Counted from the first letter of the stretch, positions 20,201-26,070 are shown. The stretch is DNA of 64,000 bases from Nonomuraea typhae (GCF_009760925.1 NZ_VRLV01000013.1:1-64000); one strand, 5' to 3'. The notes: generated by a model from the letters alone, not told the origin. Program-made: numbers and translations.

Positions 20201-21619
20201 CTGCGCGCCGAACCGGACACCGCCGAGCTGTCGCCGTCCCCGCCGCGCCTCGACGGGGCCTTCCACCTGGAGGCCCGCTTCCAGGACGGCCGGTTCCTGA
20301 TCGACGGGCAGGCCGTCGGCGCCGCGGACGTGGCGGCGCTGCTACGCGAGAGCGCAGTCCTGGGGCGTGACGACGTGATCCTCATGGGCGGGCCCTTCAT
20401 GGGCGGCCTGCCCCAGGAGCTCGCCGACCGGACCGGGAACATCGTGCTCGCCGGGGACGGGCCGCTCCCCATCGCCGCGCCGGGCGAGAGCGGACTGCGG
20501 ACCTACCTGCCCCGCGGCGGCGCCACGCAGGCCGCCATCGCCCGGCTCGGCCAGTGGACCCGCTCCGGCCCGCCCCCGATGCCCGCGCTCAACCCCGGGC
20601 AGCGAGAGCTGATGCTCCGGCACCGGCAGGAGGTCGACGCGGGCATCTGGCTCCGGGAATCGGGCGGCGCGGTCGCGCCCACCGCGGATCCCCGGCTGCT
20701 GCGCCGTACCTCCGGGCTGGTGGACGTGGTGGTGACCGGCGACGGGCGGGGCCGGTTCCTGATCGGGCCGGAGGCCGTCAGCGTCACCGACCTGGGCAGG
20801 ATGCTGGCCGCCGACCCTCGGCTGCGCGCGGAACCCGGCGCCGCCCTGCGCATCCTGGGCGGCGGCGCGATCGAGCAGGCGGCGCTGCAGCGCCTGGCCG
20901 ATCTCACCGGGCGCGAGGTGCTGGCCACCGACCGGATCGTCTTCATCGGCGCCGACCGGCGTCCGCACGTGGCCGCGGCCGTGGAGTACTCCGCGGACGG
21001 GCGGCCGGTCTTCCGCGAGCTGCCGCCCGGGGCTTGGCGCAGCACGTTCCCGCAGGTCACCATCGCGCCGCAGCGTGGTCCTGTCACGGACGTCGCCGGC
21101 GGCCCGCCGCCCGCGCGCCCCGCGCTCTCCCCCGAGCTGCTCGCGGCGGGCGTGGCGGCGGCCGACGGCGACTGGGAGATGCTGCGGCGCGGCTCCGACG
21201 GCGTGACCCAGGTGCTCAAGGACGCCGGCGGGCAGCCGATCCTGATCAGGAAGACCTTCACCGCGGAGGACCTGGCCGCCGCCGAGGTGCTGGCCAGCGC
21301 CATCGGGCGGGCGATCGGCGCCGGGGTGCCGGACGTACGGCCCCATCCCGGGCGGCCGGACACGGTGTTCATGCAGGACGTCCCCGGACCCCGGCCGGCT
21401 CGCGACCATCCGGACGCCGCCCTCCTCGAGCTCCTCGACCGGCTCACCCCGCAGGACGTGGATCACCTGGCCGACATCCTGCGGAGCTTCCGGCCCGCCT
21501 TCGAGGAGCGGCGGCTGACGGCGGCGTACGAGGCCATGATGGACCGGCTCTACCGGCTCGGGCCGCCGGCCACCGGCCGGGTCCGGTACCACTTCGGGCC
21601 CGGGGAGGCGGGGCGGTGA
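8255..21619 (+). CDS. Giant (4,454 aa) WXG100-like multidomain T7SS protein
   Basis: Residues 1-150 are a WXG100-like helical domain with two hydrophobic stretches near 148-185. A glycine-rich membrane-type zone runs to about 370. Residues 385-655 are a Pro/Gln/Thr-rich linker with three DDQAAQDPQQ copies. Residues 658-845 hold an HExxD domain (HELADTLHH, then RDEC). Residues 850-1390 are Ala-rich helices. About 1390-2880 contain roughly six copies of a helix plus Ser/Gly-rich beta-hairpin module. A second HExxD domain (HEISDTLQH) lies at 3078-3273. From 3277 to the end are kinase-fold-like segments, an ART-like domain (about 3840-3950) and two related small domains near 4000-4085 and 4155-4270. 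The plan recalls CpnT-like and other WXG100-headed polymorphic toxins. GTG 8255 overlaps the upstream stop. No frameshift is visible. The activity is unproven. Confidence 0.8.
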   Translation: MAGGRNNSTEIRTRPDEGFDGGIATTDVEPAWETTALPGWVVYYLIPLLTAGQSWPKASEAKLWQLRVSYVDLMNELVGTLDPTSKAITKVNESLDSPAKPAIFKRLAELYGQNGVVGNAEKAFQYAQQTDYFARETQYSKLSINVAFWVTVAAAFVALVMAGFNPLARFLLTAIGRAGAARIALILQRLAAAVRVPGTAGLLGRVTSLSGVSAGNRFLTPMLVAELTEEILEEVFIDVYAQYQQIKMGTRNSLDWDKIKAAAVGAGVGAIAGTRMAPHLSRFVNGWSPIGRLTRSAGDDPGIGNAFRRFPGRAMSMGLNNMIASPVGGIAANAIVYGNVDLTTIGDQLAGGFASGIGRYGMTSPFNSSVLGAAVTPFSTLSNVVNTAFDSAFGTTGGPSNPGDGPRPSAPDSGPGGGTGPTGTGPIPAPRAPSDPGVPGGQVRRDSAPVAPDSDPSAARRTPPAVPQPEGNPRTNPAPGQDDQRDDQTAQDPQQDDQAAQDPQQDDQAAQDPQQNPEPAARPANAQDNTPQGTAPSNDRASAPDQTTTPDQPPNQDQSGTQQQDTAHHQDTRADAENQAITDDQHPSGPQTTTPTDQNVSPSTDTTTTTAQADVAPQPAPTPAPATAPSPDVQQSAQPAPGPVSRLIQRLTRNTSSRGEVSGRPIPRTRFVADGRATTLPDLTVTEAKAALNGEVAPGDVVPGATSWAWNGNTLIVETEAFGPQHFRFEVGRVRGRRLGRTKVNAGTAQDPHRVRLAPRVAPQEVGRLVLHELADTLHHRAHPSQGPVRRLLNRRSERDECLTGRLSEYRLLTRQLREAAPAERPRIRAELNALRRILRAHGVLDPRPPARPRPAPQELLNRLRTRDAAVNTTADALAQALDTQVNALAAAEAEIRGRIGTRPPTPGELAALHSATRARAAYEQARTQLATAADPGVTPFATALHNAGLLYGRYVRAAGPASATALTGTSPVQLTAHIATLTSTASRLRQAAERNTTAPDAAAAQRSAADAAESAASAYQLLVAGQGTMSSEEAAQALRLGRTFEQHYRQAAAEALAPGATAALVDQLHTRLQEQARQRSDAANELDAAMKAQVSALYASARARREAARDYYAASVAAAQRAAAALAGGDVDAARSHRMTARSLAAHAQAHLAARDLALSAGRRHELVSSLLQTMVTQGTFDAGALARRLQYAEAKLAEFRRAAGDLPPDVPPAVALPPTPAGPVERLRAQTHEQVEHLTRERDHCAALAKMYDEQVQEAQKERNAATEKIAKADEDKDASSDSRKRQAERTVLQADDAIAVATRRAETYRKAVTAAEEAIRAADAVFAALDGFATAGNPPAALLRARTELDELSTRFAAAFQATEPAQQALTQMFLAGPVADVGPLTRAVNMMLAEMHSTKRYTPEEMTRLVRQTFRRVVSSDGVVLRINAGNGLELRLTLTLNGFREVADPKAKHSQTISGHLPQGGGSVANTSKISRDVGGSMNPGWFIAPFVVLEGATGRSSNVSVTNSAGEFALSGGVIDDRGNAAMFEADAQWTVQVRAVDGSVRQTLLLDVAQDERQRQRVWVSHAYLESRPRNLVQLPESERGTTPFPECPTTGLTNMPDMADAVTRVLRANGLADALSREQILTMMTEDLPSSYRQAIVDPAGLSRPVMVNGRLRAIVTVQARPVGEMAPVGTVSSRHRLERLRVAFTQSTLSHSSGSGARLGGSGGLSLDPADSGLPEIAEGLRATGGYTYSWGRSRSSSAGSTAIHPSAMPFSGDTQAYTGTFENVITIHLPGKGPIVLDPMTSTGLFRAPLWAAYQHGWAVDADAIAGLLPSGAAVPRSAPATTPPEGKQDKPSPVLGSGKKLLRGAGAASVQNLTGMAEMRAEAEAELRRMGLLPEIRNGVKRYSRDHRTMVSQYANEQLISEHLSPARVETGYDQAAQEGIFVTLTRERTGRATEFYTMRIKLDQRWNEYEFVEMSHDEALVTLEIASDSTSSSTSRSTTRKVPVALGRREKDEEGYALASGGAGYNRSRSTENTRSKTLMRNDVTLAEAPESATGRVPHTGRIDLLSDDGKVKNLVKDVEGSAEVSLPVGMLAGTRPSPSPQFTTTPAMLRRGMVTHLDTGDPAQAIVKLLGGRVTYDSVQFHELAAFFGVRNLVAHPDVFTPHGIRTGFDTQPSMEEPTHVPVRMRLKPGPSEFVGEIEEVNGDINLTLNAHGYKRSVSRRQGGEAALGLQLPGTPGGEGKMSGSGGVTTSRETKEVYGPERLRIDVGKQYRFKMTTTGTISARLDGAWKTAELPEGAVLYDLPERDALDMYADGQLGLPLDQLADAAERLINGNLKLTERIAVRFMARYLSEAEAAGNPRHTLEQANEALIKIFPARTLPALIPPGAKPQAANETVAQLRRRILKDSDPQALLRLMLTEAHRLHDGQVSGDVAPHYVHNIGMSTIRDVTLHSEQNPGQETDVLTEVLDMFDTMSPGMLDMDSELWRALAGEYSLTTWTGKIDNMQDHESAPVGFTMRIGNQEESYELTIRSELDEHLEYRGEIHDHGQILQTYTMLEEIFSQVKSLTGSPSVKGGQPTGDATGSTDRGGSTSGTSATQETRIQRAALFKDAEGDARQGIRLTMELRRVTRTFPGPKVVTRQLSGTVDRVIPAGMYAPETTMAPPAELPADPRPTPIPDGFATESTTAPGLADAIISRAEELLKRKLTREEANEIRDKVTGNGRNCLFERMTDEQGFRIVRLRLNGKQEIHVSVRAKTTLRSVIAEGTSGYEGGRVDRGQVTSGVSSEQTQVSPVAGTFGVPLGPVANAAVSMRDQSGDRASIGGGNRDETTVAEKADGSHLHYRVDYDVVYETVDVTDDAGTTPRGRVVQQNVVTGEAHLIQFDHDVAAARAEAEARPTAPPPLRQPVAGPLMPPISLSGLYADTGAADHTGLLDTLRGRGGPIHLAGDLAARPYGQITQARLLARDLGADVWITVPGQSGLAHVYIATPDGALHGQGAHDRSFTDRFATVPSELVDLADRNGIDLRALHERTRAQRPTLADQLRQELTRRAVPLPTRPKASWPVATVPDDSTWTGAGSYTVTGRPLPGTGFVANARDAALPDLNLDEIKAAVDDIARRDFGGAVQTWAWSSGTTLRVIMSNGAEHHFRFEVKPLEPEIPSDRLGRTRVTTGTADNPHRVRLTPRVSPQAVARLVIHEISDTLQHLAAPHGHTHAHPAEDGTRDECRTARENEHRYLSRKLAEATTVDEHRRLQAEIDAVRRDLQERLGTAPPPDDFDRLLNWGTQPDELTEMGVVGRPERLGEHAAKVRLKDGSMAVLMEWGTAQTRDLHVALAALGTSFGLNLPRVRPAGERHLLVDWVGGGPVTDPIAVSPRDTVLMAYFDSLTGIHDRATHVRVDARGRLAPLPRFATMRLPHVTNAPTRMFYRRDASGAAAWRANPLTPQDATDLGNILASYEATFARIGETTVYRTMLDRHHMIAPHAAGTTGVFRAAPGQDLPMADVEELEVVDDAMRALTDTGEPVQAGTVVDPVARLAENVARDVVAERTGPLGRIVTLADGSEALALPLAQAGTVLERAWVRHVLGLPGPAIYPAPDGNVYQAVGSDLLRRSAETGIRRFAPAPARARAPRAASIDLVQFNDGRWAIRHTYTDVATADAAEADLETLHAARDGEPGFFRIGPVTLYEHRFTPGRVTEEMVAPLAARALYFALTGQVSEELYAWLLAENPTLDWFGQNVGGLFFVPGAPVVSAADLETITRRLAEIQGNFEWAGIAGRHDRLTSALEAFRAAPGAATVLLGAFATPAAYDHSAPAWQPPEPGAPLLPGLLQGDHLRRLSAEPDPELIARAGAELAAMPADVGQVHAWVPADRLPGWIQPGSVVTFNGLLEGVRDPAFAGERPHSVRLAVFGEHVPVSEVSGKPYHAVFRPGTRFRVLATETLATGERRCYLVQLGVGAAAAPAPQVAAADARLRDAVVLTPGGIRLRAEPDTAELSPSPPRLDGAFHLEARFQDGRFLIDGQAVGAADVAALLRESAVLGRDDVILMGGPFMGGLPQELADRTGNIVLAGDGPLPIAAPGESGLRTYLPRGGATQAAIARLGQWTRSGPPPMPALNPGQRELMLRHRQEVDAGIWLRESGGAVAPTADPRLLRRTSGLVDVVVTGDGRGRFLIGPEAVSVTDLGRMLAADPRLRAEPGAALRILGGGAIEQAALQRLADLTGREVLATDRIVFIGADRRPHVAAAVEYSADGRPVFRELPPGAWRSTFPQVTIAPQRGPVTDVAGGPPPARPALSPELLAAGVAAADGDWEMLRRGSDGVTQVLKDAGGQPILIRKTFTAEDLAAAEVLASAIGRAIGAGVPDVRPHPGRPDTVFMQDVPGPRPARDHPDAALLELLDRLTPQDVDHLADILRSFRPAFEERRLTAAYEAMMDRLYRLGPPATGRVRYHFGPGEAGR
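9701..9801 (+). repeat. In-frame 30-bp repeats in the Pro/Gln linker
   Basis: A 30-bp unit encoding DDQAAQDPQQ occurs two and a half to three times with near-perfect DNA identity inside the giant gene. It marks the disordered linker between the WXG100-like head and the first HExxD domain. Confidence 0.8.
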
Positions 21620-22107
21620 AGCTGGCCAGGGTCTTCGACGGGGTCCGGGACGGCGTGCCGTACTTCCTGCCCGATCACCCGCGCGGGGCCGACCCGGCGC
21701 TCGCCGCCTACCTGCGCGCGGGCGCCCCGATCCTGGTCACGAGAACCATGGAGCAGGACCGGCTCGACCCGGGGCGCGGCGCGGTGGTGCCCACGACCTT
21801 CCGCACCGACGGCGTCTGGGTATGGACCGACGCCGTCGTGTACTACCTGGAGACACACGGCATCCGACCCGACCCCGGGCTGCGCGCGCACGCCGCGGCG
21901 CGCGGCTACCGGATGCCCGAGGTCGGCGAGGAGATCGCCCGCCGCATGCTGGAGGGCCTGCCGGCGGCGCCCGGCTTCACGCTCGCCGTGGACGCGGCCG
22001 AGCGGCCGGTCACCGTCGAGACGGACACGGGCACGCTGAGCGTCGCCGCCGGGCTGAGCGAGGACGAGCTCGCCGTCCTCGCGCGGCTGATGCGGCTAGA
22101 CGGGTAG
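21616..22107 (+). CDS. Candidate immunity protein or chaperone of the giant protein
   Basis: The product has 163 aa. Its GTG overlaps the stop of the giant gene by 4 nt, so it is translationally coupled. It is soluble, with no signal or membrane segment. The central part FRTDGVWVWTDAVVYYLE is the most distinctive stretch, followed by a helix ending GYRMPEVGEEIARRML and a small C-terminal domain containing LSEDELAVLARLMR. I do not recognise a named family. Position directly after a polymorphic-toxin-like gene is the classical place of an immunity gene, hence the inference. It converges on the gene ending at 22096 with a 12-nt overlap. Confidence 0.6.
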   Translation: MKLARVFDGVRDGVPYFLPDHPRGADPALAAYLRAGAPILVTRTMEQDRLDPGRGAVVPTTFRTDGVWVWTDAVVYYLETHGIRPDPGLRAHAAARGYRMPEVGEEIARRMLEGLPAAPGFTLAVDAAERPVTVETDTGTLSVAAGLSEDELAVLARLMRLDG

Positions 22108-22863
22108 CGACGGCATGCCGCCGCCGCCCGTCGCGGGAAGCTGCTGGGCCAGCTTCGGGTCCTGAAGGAGCTGCGGCGTCAGCCTGCCCGTCGCCTGGTC
22201 GTTGCCCAGGCCCGTGCCGGAGAAGTTCGCCTGGACCTCCATGCCCATGAACTTCGCGCTCTGCTCCGCGGTCAGCGCGGTCACCCCGGAGTACAGCAGG
22301 CCCAGCGCCACCAGGAACGTCATCAGCTTCATCATCGTCGGCCTGATCGTGGCCCACAGGCCGGAGACCACGGCGTTGCTCCCCGCCTCGGCGGCCAGCG
22401 CCGTGACCGGAGTCGCCTTCGAGGCCAGCAGCACGCCCGCCCACACGGTCATGGCCGTGGCGATGCCCATCGCCACCCAGGAGAGCGTCTCGTAGAGGTT
22501 GCCGCACGAGTCGAGCGCGTCACCGACCCCGTCACGCTGCTTCTCGCAGTTCTCCGTCTCCGAGATGAAGCTCTTCAGCGTGCTGTCGACGATCTCGCGG
22601 GTGCCGGCCTCCCATTTGGCGTCCGTCTGCAGGCGCTCCAGCAGCGACTTGACCGAATCGCGGATCTCCCCCAGCTCGGCGGTCGAGCCGCCGGCGTTCT
22701 TGGTCTTCCACTCGGCGGCCGCTCTCTTCATCGCCTCGGGGTCGGAGATCACCATGCCGAGCGCGGCCGCGATCGAGAAGGCCAGCGGGCGGCGGATGAC
22801 GAACGACGCGGCCAGCGTCATCGCCGCGGCGGTCACGAACCTCTCGCGTGCCCCGAATCCCAT
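22096..22863 (-). CDS. Membrane protein with WXG-like helical segment
   Basis: The product has 255 aa. A hydrophobic N-terminal segment (about 10-37) is followed by helices containing DAKWEAGTREIVDSTLKSF, then two membrane helices (about 128-150 and 178-200) and a polar C-terminal tail. The layout resembles the proteins at 897 and 27922. It is the last gene of the minus-strand operon 26435-22096, starting 1 nt after the stop of the Pro-rich substrate at 22865. A membrane partner for that operon's WXG100 and PPE-like products is inferred. Confidence 0.65.
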   Translation of the reverse strand: MGFGARERFVTAAAMTLAASFVIRRPLAFSIAAALGMVISDPEAMKRAAAEWKTKNAGGSTAELGEIRDSVKSLLERLQTDAKWEAGTREIVDSTLKSFISETENCEKQRDGVGDALDSCGNLYETLSWVAMGIATAMTVWAGVLLASKATPVTALAAEAGSNAVVSGLWATIRPTMMKLMTFLVALGLLYSGVTALTAEQSAKFMGMEVQANFSGTGLGNDQATGRLTPQLLQDPKLAQQLPATGGGGMPSLPV

Positions 22864-22864
22864 C

Positions 22865-23938
22865 TCAGACGTCCTCGTGGTTCAGTACGGCCGGCGCGAT
22901 GTCCTCGTCGCCGTCCCAGACACCGTCCTCCGCGCGGAGGAGGTCCGAGCCCTCGCCTTCCCGCTCCTTGTCACCGGCTCCACCGGCGCCGCCCATCGGC
23001 ATCATGGGCATCATCGGCATGCCGTTCATGCCGTTGACGCCGCCGGGCAGGCGGGGCACGCCTCCGGCCCCACCGACGCCGCCGCCGACGCCCGTGCCGC
23101 CGCCACCGGTGTACGAGCCGGTGCCCGGACCCGTGGAGGAGGAGCGGATCGGGTCGGCGGGGTTGACCGGGTTGACCGTGTTGAGGCCCTGGGGCTGGAC
23201 GGTCCTCGGGTCGAAGAACGACAGGTCGGTCTTGGTCGGGTCGTACGCCGACGGGTCCGGCATGGCCGGGTTCTTGACGTCGGGCATGTTGGCCGACGGG
23301 TCGGGGAACCGGGGGTCCGGATACTGCGGCGTCTTGAAGTCCGGGCTGGGAACGTTGGGATTCGGGACGTTGGGAGACGGAACCTTCGGCGTATCCGGAT
23401 ATTTCGGCAGATCGTTGGGGTCTGGGACCTTGGGGTGTGGGATGTCGGGGTTCTTCAGGTTCGGGTCGTCGAACTTGGGCAGGTCCGTCTTCGGCCCGCC
23501 GTTCATGCCCGGCCCGTCGAGCCCCGGGATGCCACCGCCGCCCGGCGGCTTGAACCCGGCGGGCACGCCGCCCTTGTCACCGCCGAACTCGGGCGCCGGG
23601 GTCTCGTCCGACGCCTTGTACCTGGCGTCGGCCACCCCGAGCGCGTTCTCCCAGGAGGCGATCGCCCGCTTGGCCGTCATCATGGCGTTCTGCTGCGCGT
23701 CGCGGGCCTGCGAGTGCGCGGTGTCCGTGGACATGCCGACCACGCCGAAGCTAGGCATGGAGATGTGGATGCCGCCGGTCCTGGTGGCCAGGTTGCCGGC
23801 CTTGGCGGCGTCGGACGCCAGCGACTTGGCGTTGGACTCCAGCTTGCCCTTCTCGAACTGCACGCCGGACCCGGCTTGCGCCATCGTCCCGCCGGCGCCG
23901 GACAACAGCTGCTGGATCCGGTTGTACTCGTCGGTCAT
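22865..23938 (-). CDS. Pro-rich T7SS substrate with conserved C-terminal tail (357 aa)
   Basis: Residues 1-110 are helical with few large hydrophobics. Residues 120-250 are a string of short Pro-Asp-Pro units (for example NPNVPSPDFKTPQYPDP). A Gly-rich stretch follows. The end carries GMPMMPMMPMGGAGG and LLRAEDGVWDG, the same tail as at 2468 and 23961. The helical head differs from those two proteins, so this is a different head on a common tail. It sits 22 nt downstream of the substrate at 23961 in the same operon. Export through the local T7SS is inferred from the tail and neighbours. Confidence 0.7.
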   Translation of the reverse strand: MTDEYNRIQQLLSGAGGTMAQAGSGVQFEKGKLESNAKSLASDAAKAGNLATRTGGIHISMPSFGVVGMSTDTAHSQARDAQQNAMMTAKRAIASWENALGVADARYKASDETPAPEFGGDKGGVPAGFKPPGGGGIPGLDGPGMNGGPKTDLPKFDDPNLKNPDIPHPKVPDPNDLPKYPDTPKVPSPNVPNPNVPSPDFKTPQYPDPRFPDPSANMPDVKNPAMPDPSAYDPTKTDLSFFDPRTVQPQGLNTVNPVNPADPIRSSSTGPGTGSYTGGGGTGVGGGVGGAGGVPRLPGGVNGMNGMPMMPMMPMGGAGGAGDKEREGEGSDLLRAEDGVWDGDEDIAPAVLNHEDV

Positions 23939-23960
23939 CGATCGCCTCTTCTCGTGCCCG

Positions 23961-25343
23961 TCAGTCGATCACGGGCGTGGTGACCTCGTGATGGGCCGAC
24001 CAGGCGTCCCTGTCCTCGGACAGGTACGTCGTGCGCTCGTGATCCTCGCCCTCGGGTCCCGCCGCCCCGCCCAGCGGCATGAACGGCATCATGCCCATCG
24101 CGTTCGACCTGGCCGCCAGGCCGCCCGCCGGCGTTCCCTGGCCGCCCATCGCGCCGGAGCCGCCGATCACGGCCGGCGTGCCGGGCGGCAGGCCCGTGGT
24201 CGGGGCCGGGGTGGTGACCGTCGGGGTGAAGGGCGTGGTCGTGGGCGTCGTCATCGTCGGCGTCGTGATCGTGGGCGGCACGCTGGAGGTCTCGGTCGCG
24301 CGCGGGTCGCGCACGTCCGGGGTCGTGGTCGTGGGGTTCTCGGCGCCGATCACCGGCGGCGCGGTCCCGTCCCCGGGCCGCTGCCCACCCGGCGCCGGCG
24401 GCTGCTGCGTGCCGTCCCCGGGCTTCTCGCCACCCGGCTGGTCACCGCCGGGCTGATCGCCACCGGGCTGGTCCCCGCCGGGCTTGTCGTCCGGCCCACC
24501 CGGCTTATCCGGGTTCGTCGCGTCCGGCCCGCCCGGCTTGTTGTCGCCGGGATTCCCCGGCCGGCCGCCGTTGTCGCCGCCGCCCGGGAGGTTGTGGCCG
24601 CCGCCCGGGTCGTTCCTCGACCCCGGTCCGTCCTCCCCGAAAATGCTCTGGTACGGCCCGCCCGTCGGCAGCGTGTACGGCCGGCCGCCCCCGAGATCGC
24701 CGGGCAGGGAGACCTCGGGCAGCTCGTACTCGACGGCGACCGGCACGTCGGTGGTCCATAGGGTGACGATCTGCCCGTTGAGGGTCTGGAGGATCTGCTG
24801 AGCCTCCCGGTTGCGCGCCGCCGGGTCGTCCGGCGGCTTCGGCGCCCGGCCGGGCTCGGGCTTCGGCGTGGACGTCGAGGTCGGCGGCGCCGACGAGGGC
24901 GGCTTGGGGGTGGTCGTGACCACCGGCGACTCGGACTTCGCCGGCGGGGGCGGCGCGTCCTTCTCCGGCATCTCCACCTGCGAGATCTTCCTGCGCGCCT
25001 CGGGCAGGTGGACCTCGCCGTACGTCTTCAGCGCCGTGGACAGCAGCTGCATCTTGAACGACAGCTCCGCGCCGGTGGCGTGGAGCATCTGCAGCGCGCG
25101 CTGCGCCGTGGGCGAGGAGTCGCTGGTCCACACGCCGGCCAGCTGCCCGGCCAGGCCGGGCAGCGCGTTGACCAGCGTGTCGATGGCCTTGGCGGCGTTC
25201 GCATACGTCTGCGCCGCCGCCGTCACGGCCGTGGGGCTCGTCGCTTCAAGCCACTTCTTGATCTCCTCGGCGGAATTGGAGACCGGGACGTTCTGCGGCT
25301 GCCGCGCCGGATCGCGAATGGGCAGCGAGCCCGATTTCGTCAC
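23961..25343 (-). CDS. PPE-like Pro-rich T7SS substrate (460 aa)
   Basis: The helical head (about 1-130) contains LAGVWTSDSSPTAQRALQMLH, paralogous to the protein at 2468. A long disordered linker holds several GGDQP repeats and many TTTP words. The tail shows GMMPFMPLGG and TTYLSEDRDAW, equivalent to TWLLEDEDVW and LLRAEDGVW in the other two. The GTG at 25343 is chosen. The small helical partner gene ends 13 nt upstream, giving the same two-gene cassette as 3755/2468. A secreted, surface-exposed role is inferred. No catalytic motif is seen. Confidence 0.75.
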   Translation of the reverse strand: MTKSGSLPIRDPARQPQNVPVSNSAEEIKKWLEATSPTAVTAAAQTYANAAKAIDTLVNALPGLAGQLAGVWTSDSSPTAQRALQMLHATGAELSFKMQLLSTALKTYGEVHLPEARRKISQVEMPEKDAPPPPAKSESPVVTTTPKPPSSAPPTSTSTPKPEPGRAPKPPDDPAARNREAQQILQTLNGQIVTLWTTDVPVAVEYELPEVSLPGDLGGGRPYTLPTGGPYQSIFGEDGPGSRNDPGGGHNLPGGGDNGGRPGNPGDNKPGGPDATNPDKPGGPDDKPGGDQPGGDQPGGDQPGGEKPGDGTQQPPAPGGQRPGDGTAPPVIGAENPTTTTPDVRDPRATETSSVPPTITTPTMTTPTTTPFTPTVTTPAPTTGLPPGTPAVIGGSGAMGGQGTPAGGLAARSNAMGMMPFMPLGGAAGPEGEDHERTTYLSEDRDAWSAHHEVTTPVID

Positions 25344-25356
25344 AGTGACCTTCCCC

Positions 25357-25749
25357 CTAGGCTTTGCGAACCCCGTTTGGATCGTGCTTCTCGTAGATGT
25401 CGGCGGAGGCGCGAATCGCCTTCACCACGTCCGCGTAGTGGGTGACGAGCATGTCGAAGACCACGCCAAGGCGGGCGCCCCTGCCCTCCTTGCCGGGGGA
25501 TGGGCCACCGGGGCCGCCGGTGCCCACGCTGTGGGCCAGATCCGACGCGGCCTGCCATTCGCCCATCTCGCGACTGCCGAGCTGGAAACAGTTGTTCAGC
25601 GAGTCGAGGCTGCCCGCGCCCACGCCCTTGAGCGGTTCGAGGGCCTTCTCCAGCTCGCCGGCGATCCGCCGCATCTCCGCGACGTCATACTCGAGCACTC
25701 CGGCCTTCGGCTGAACGCCGGGCCAGTCTTCCCTGACAACGATCGCCAT
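25357..25749 (-). CDS. Small helical partner protein (paralogue of 3755-4111)
   Basis: The product has 130 aa. It begins with EDWPGVQPKAGVLEYDV, close to the start of the protein at 3755, and continues with two helices separated by a Gly-rich loop (about 75-88). It lies between WXG100 genes (upstream) and a PPE-like substrate (downstream) on one strand with gaps of 9-13 nt. I infer a heterodimer partner for the substrate at 23961. Confidence 0.7.
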   Translation of the reverse strand: MAIVVREDWPGVQPKAGVLEYDVAEMRRIAGELEKALEPLKGVGAGSLDSLNNCFQLGSREMGEWQAASDLAHSVGTGGPGGPSPGKEGRGARLGVVFDMLVTHYADVVKAIRASADIYEKHDPNGVRKA

Positions 25750-25758
25750 GGGCAGCCC

Positions 25759-26070
25759 TTACGGGGTTTCCCACATGGCGCGGTTGCGGGCCTCGGCCGC
25801 CTGGTAGTTCTCCGAGGCGATGCCCAGCGCCTTGCGGGCCTCGCCCAGCTTGGCGGCCATTTCCTTTTCCTTCTGGTCCCACAGGCGGCGGTGACCTTCG
25901 AAGTACTCCTTGACCGGACCCTCCCAGGAGGCGCCCAGCTTGGCCTCCAGGTTCTTCATGAGGTCGTCGGTCTCCTTGTCCAGCGCGGTGATGATGCGCA
26001 GGAACTGCGTGGTCACGCGCTCCATCTGCGCGAAGTTGACCTTGGTGTAGGTACCGGTGAGGTCGGCCAT
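25759..26070 (-). CDS. WXG100 family protein (second of tandem pair)
   Basis: The 103-aa product has the helix-turn-helix hairpin of ESX substrates, with SWEGPVKEYFEGH at the turn (WEG in the W-x-G position) and long amphipathic helices on each side. It is encoded 26 nt downstream of another WXG100 gene, the usual arrangement for EsxA/EsxB-like heterodimers. The final residues ARNRAMWETP may act in export, but the canonical YxxxD/E signal is not evident. Confidence 0.85.
   Translation of the reverse strand: MADLTGTYTKVNFAQMERVTTQFLRIITALDKETDDLMKNLEAKLGASWEGPVKEYFEGHRRLWDQKEKEMAAKLGEARKALGIASENYQAAEARNRAMWETP

Noticed and set aside
17378..20266. 962-codon minus-strand frame
   Set aside because: Shadow of the giant gene, no start signal, no domain.
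8255..21619. Giant gene as a polyketide or peptide synthetase
   Set aside because: No ketosynthase, adenylation or carrier-protein motifs; the head is WXG100-like and the body contains repeat beta modules.
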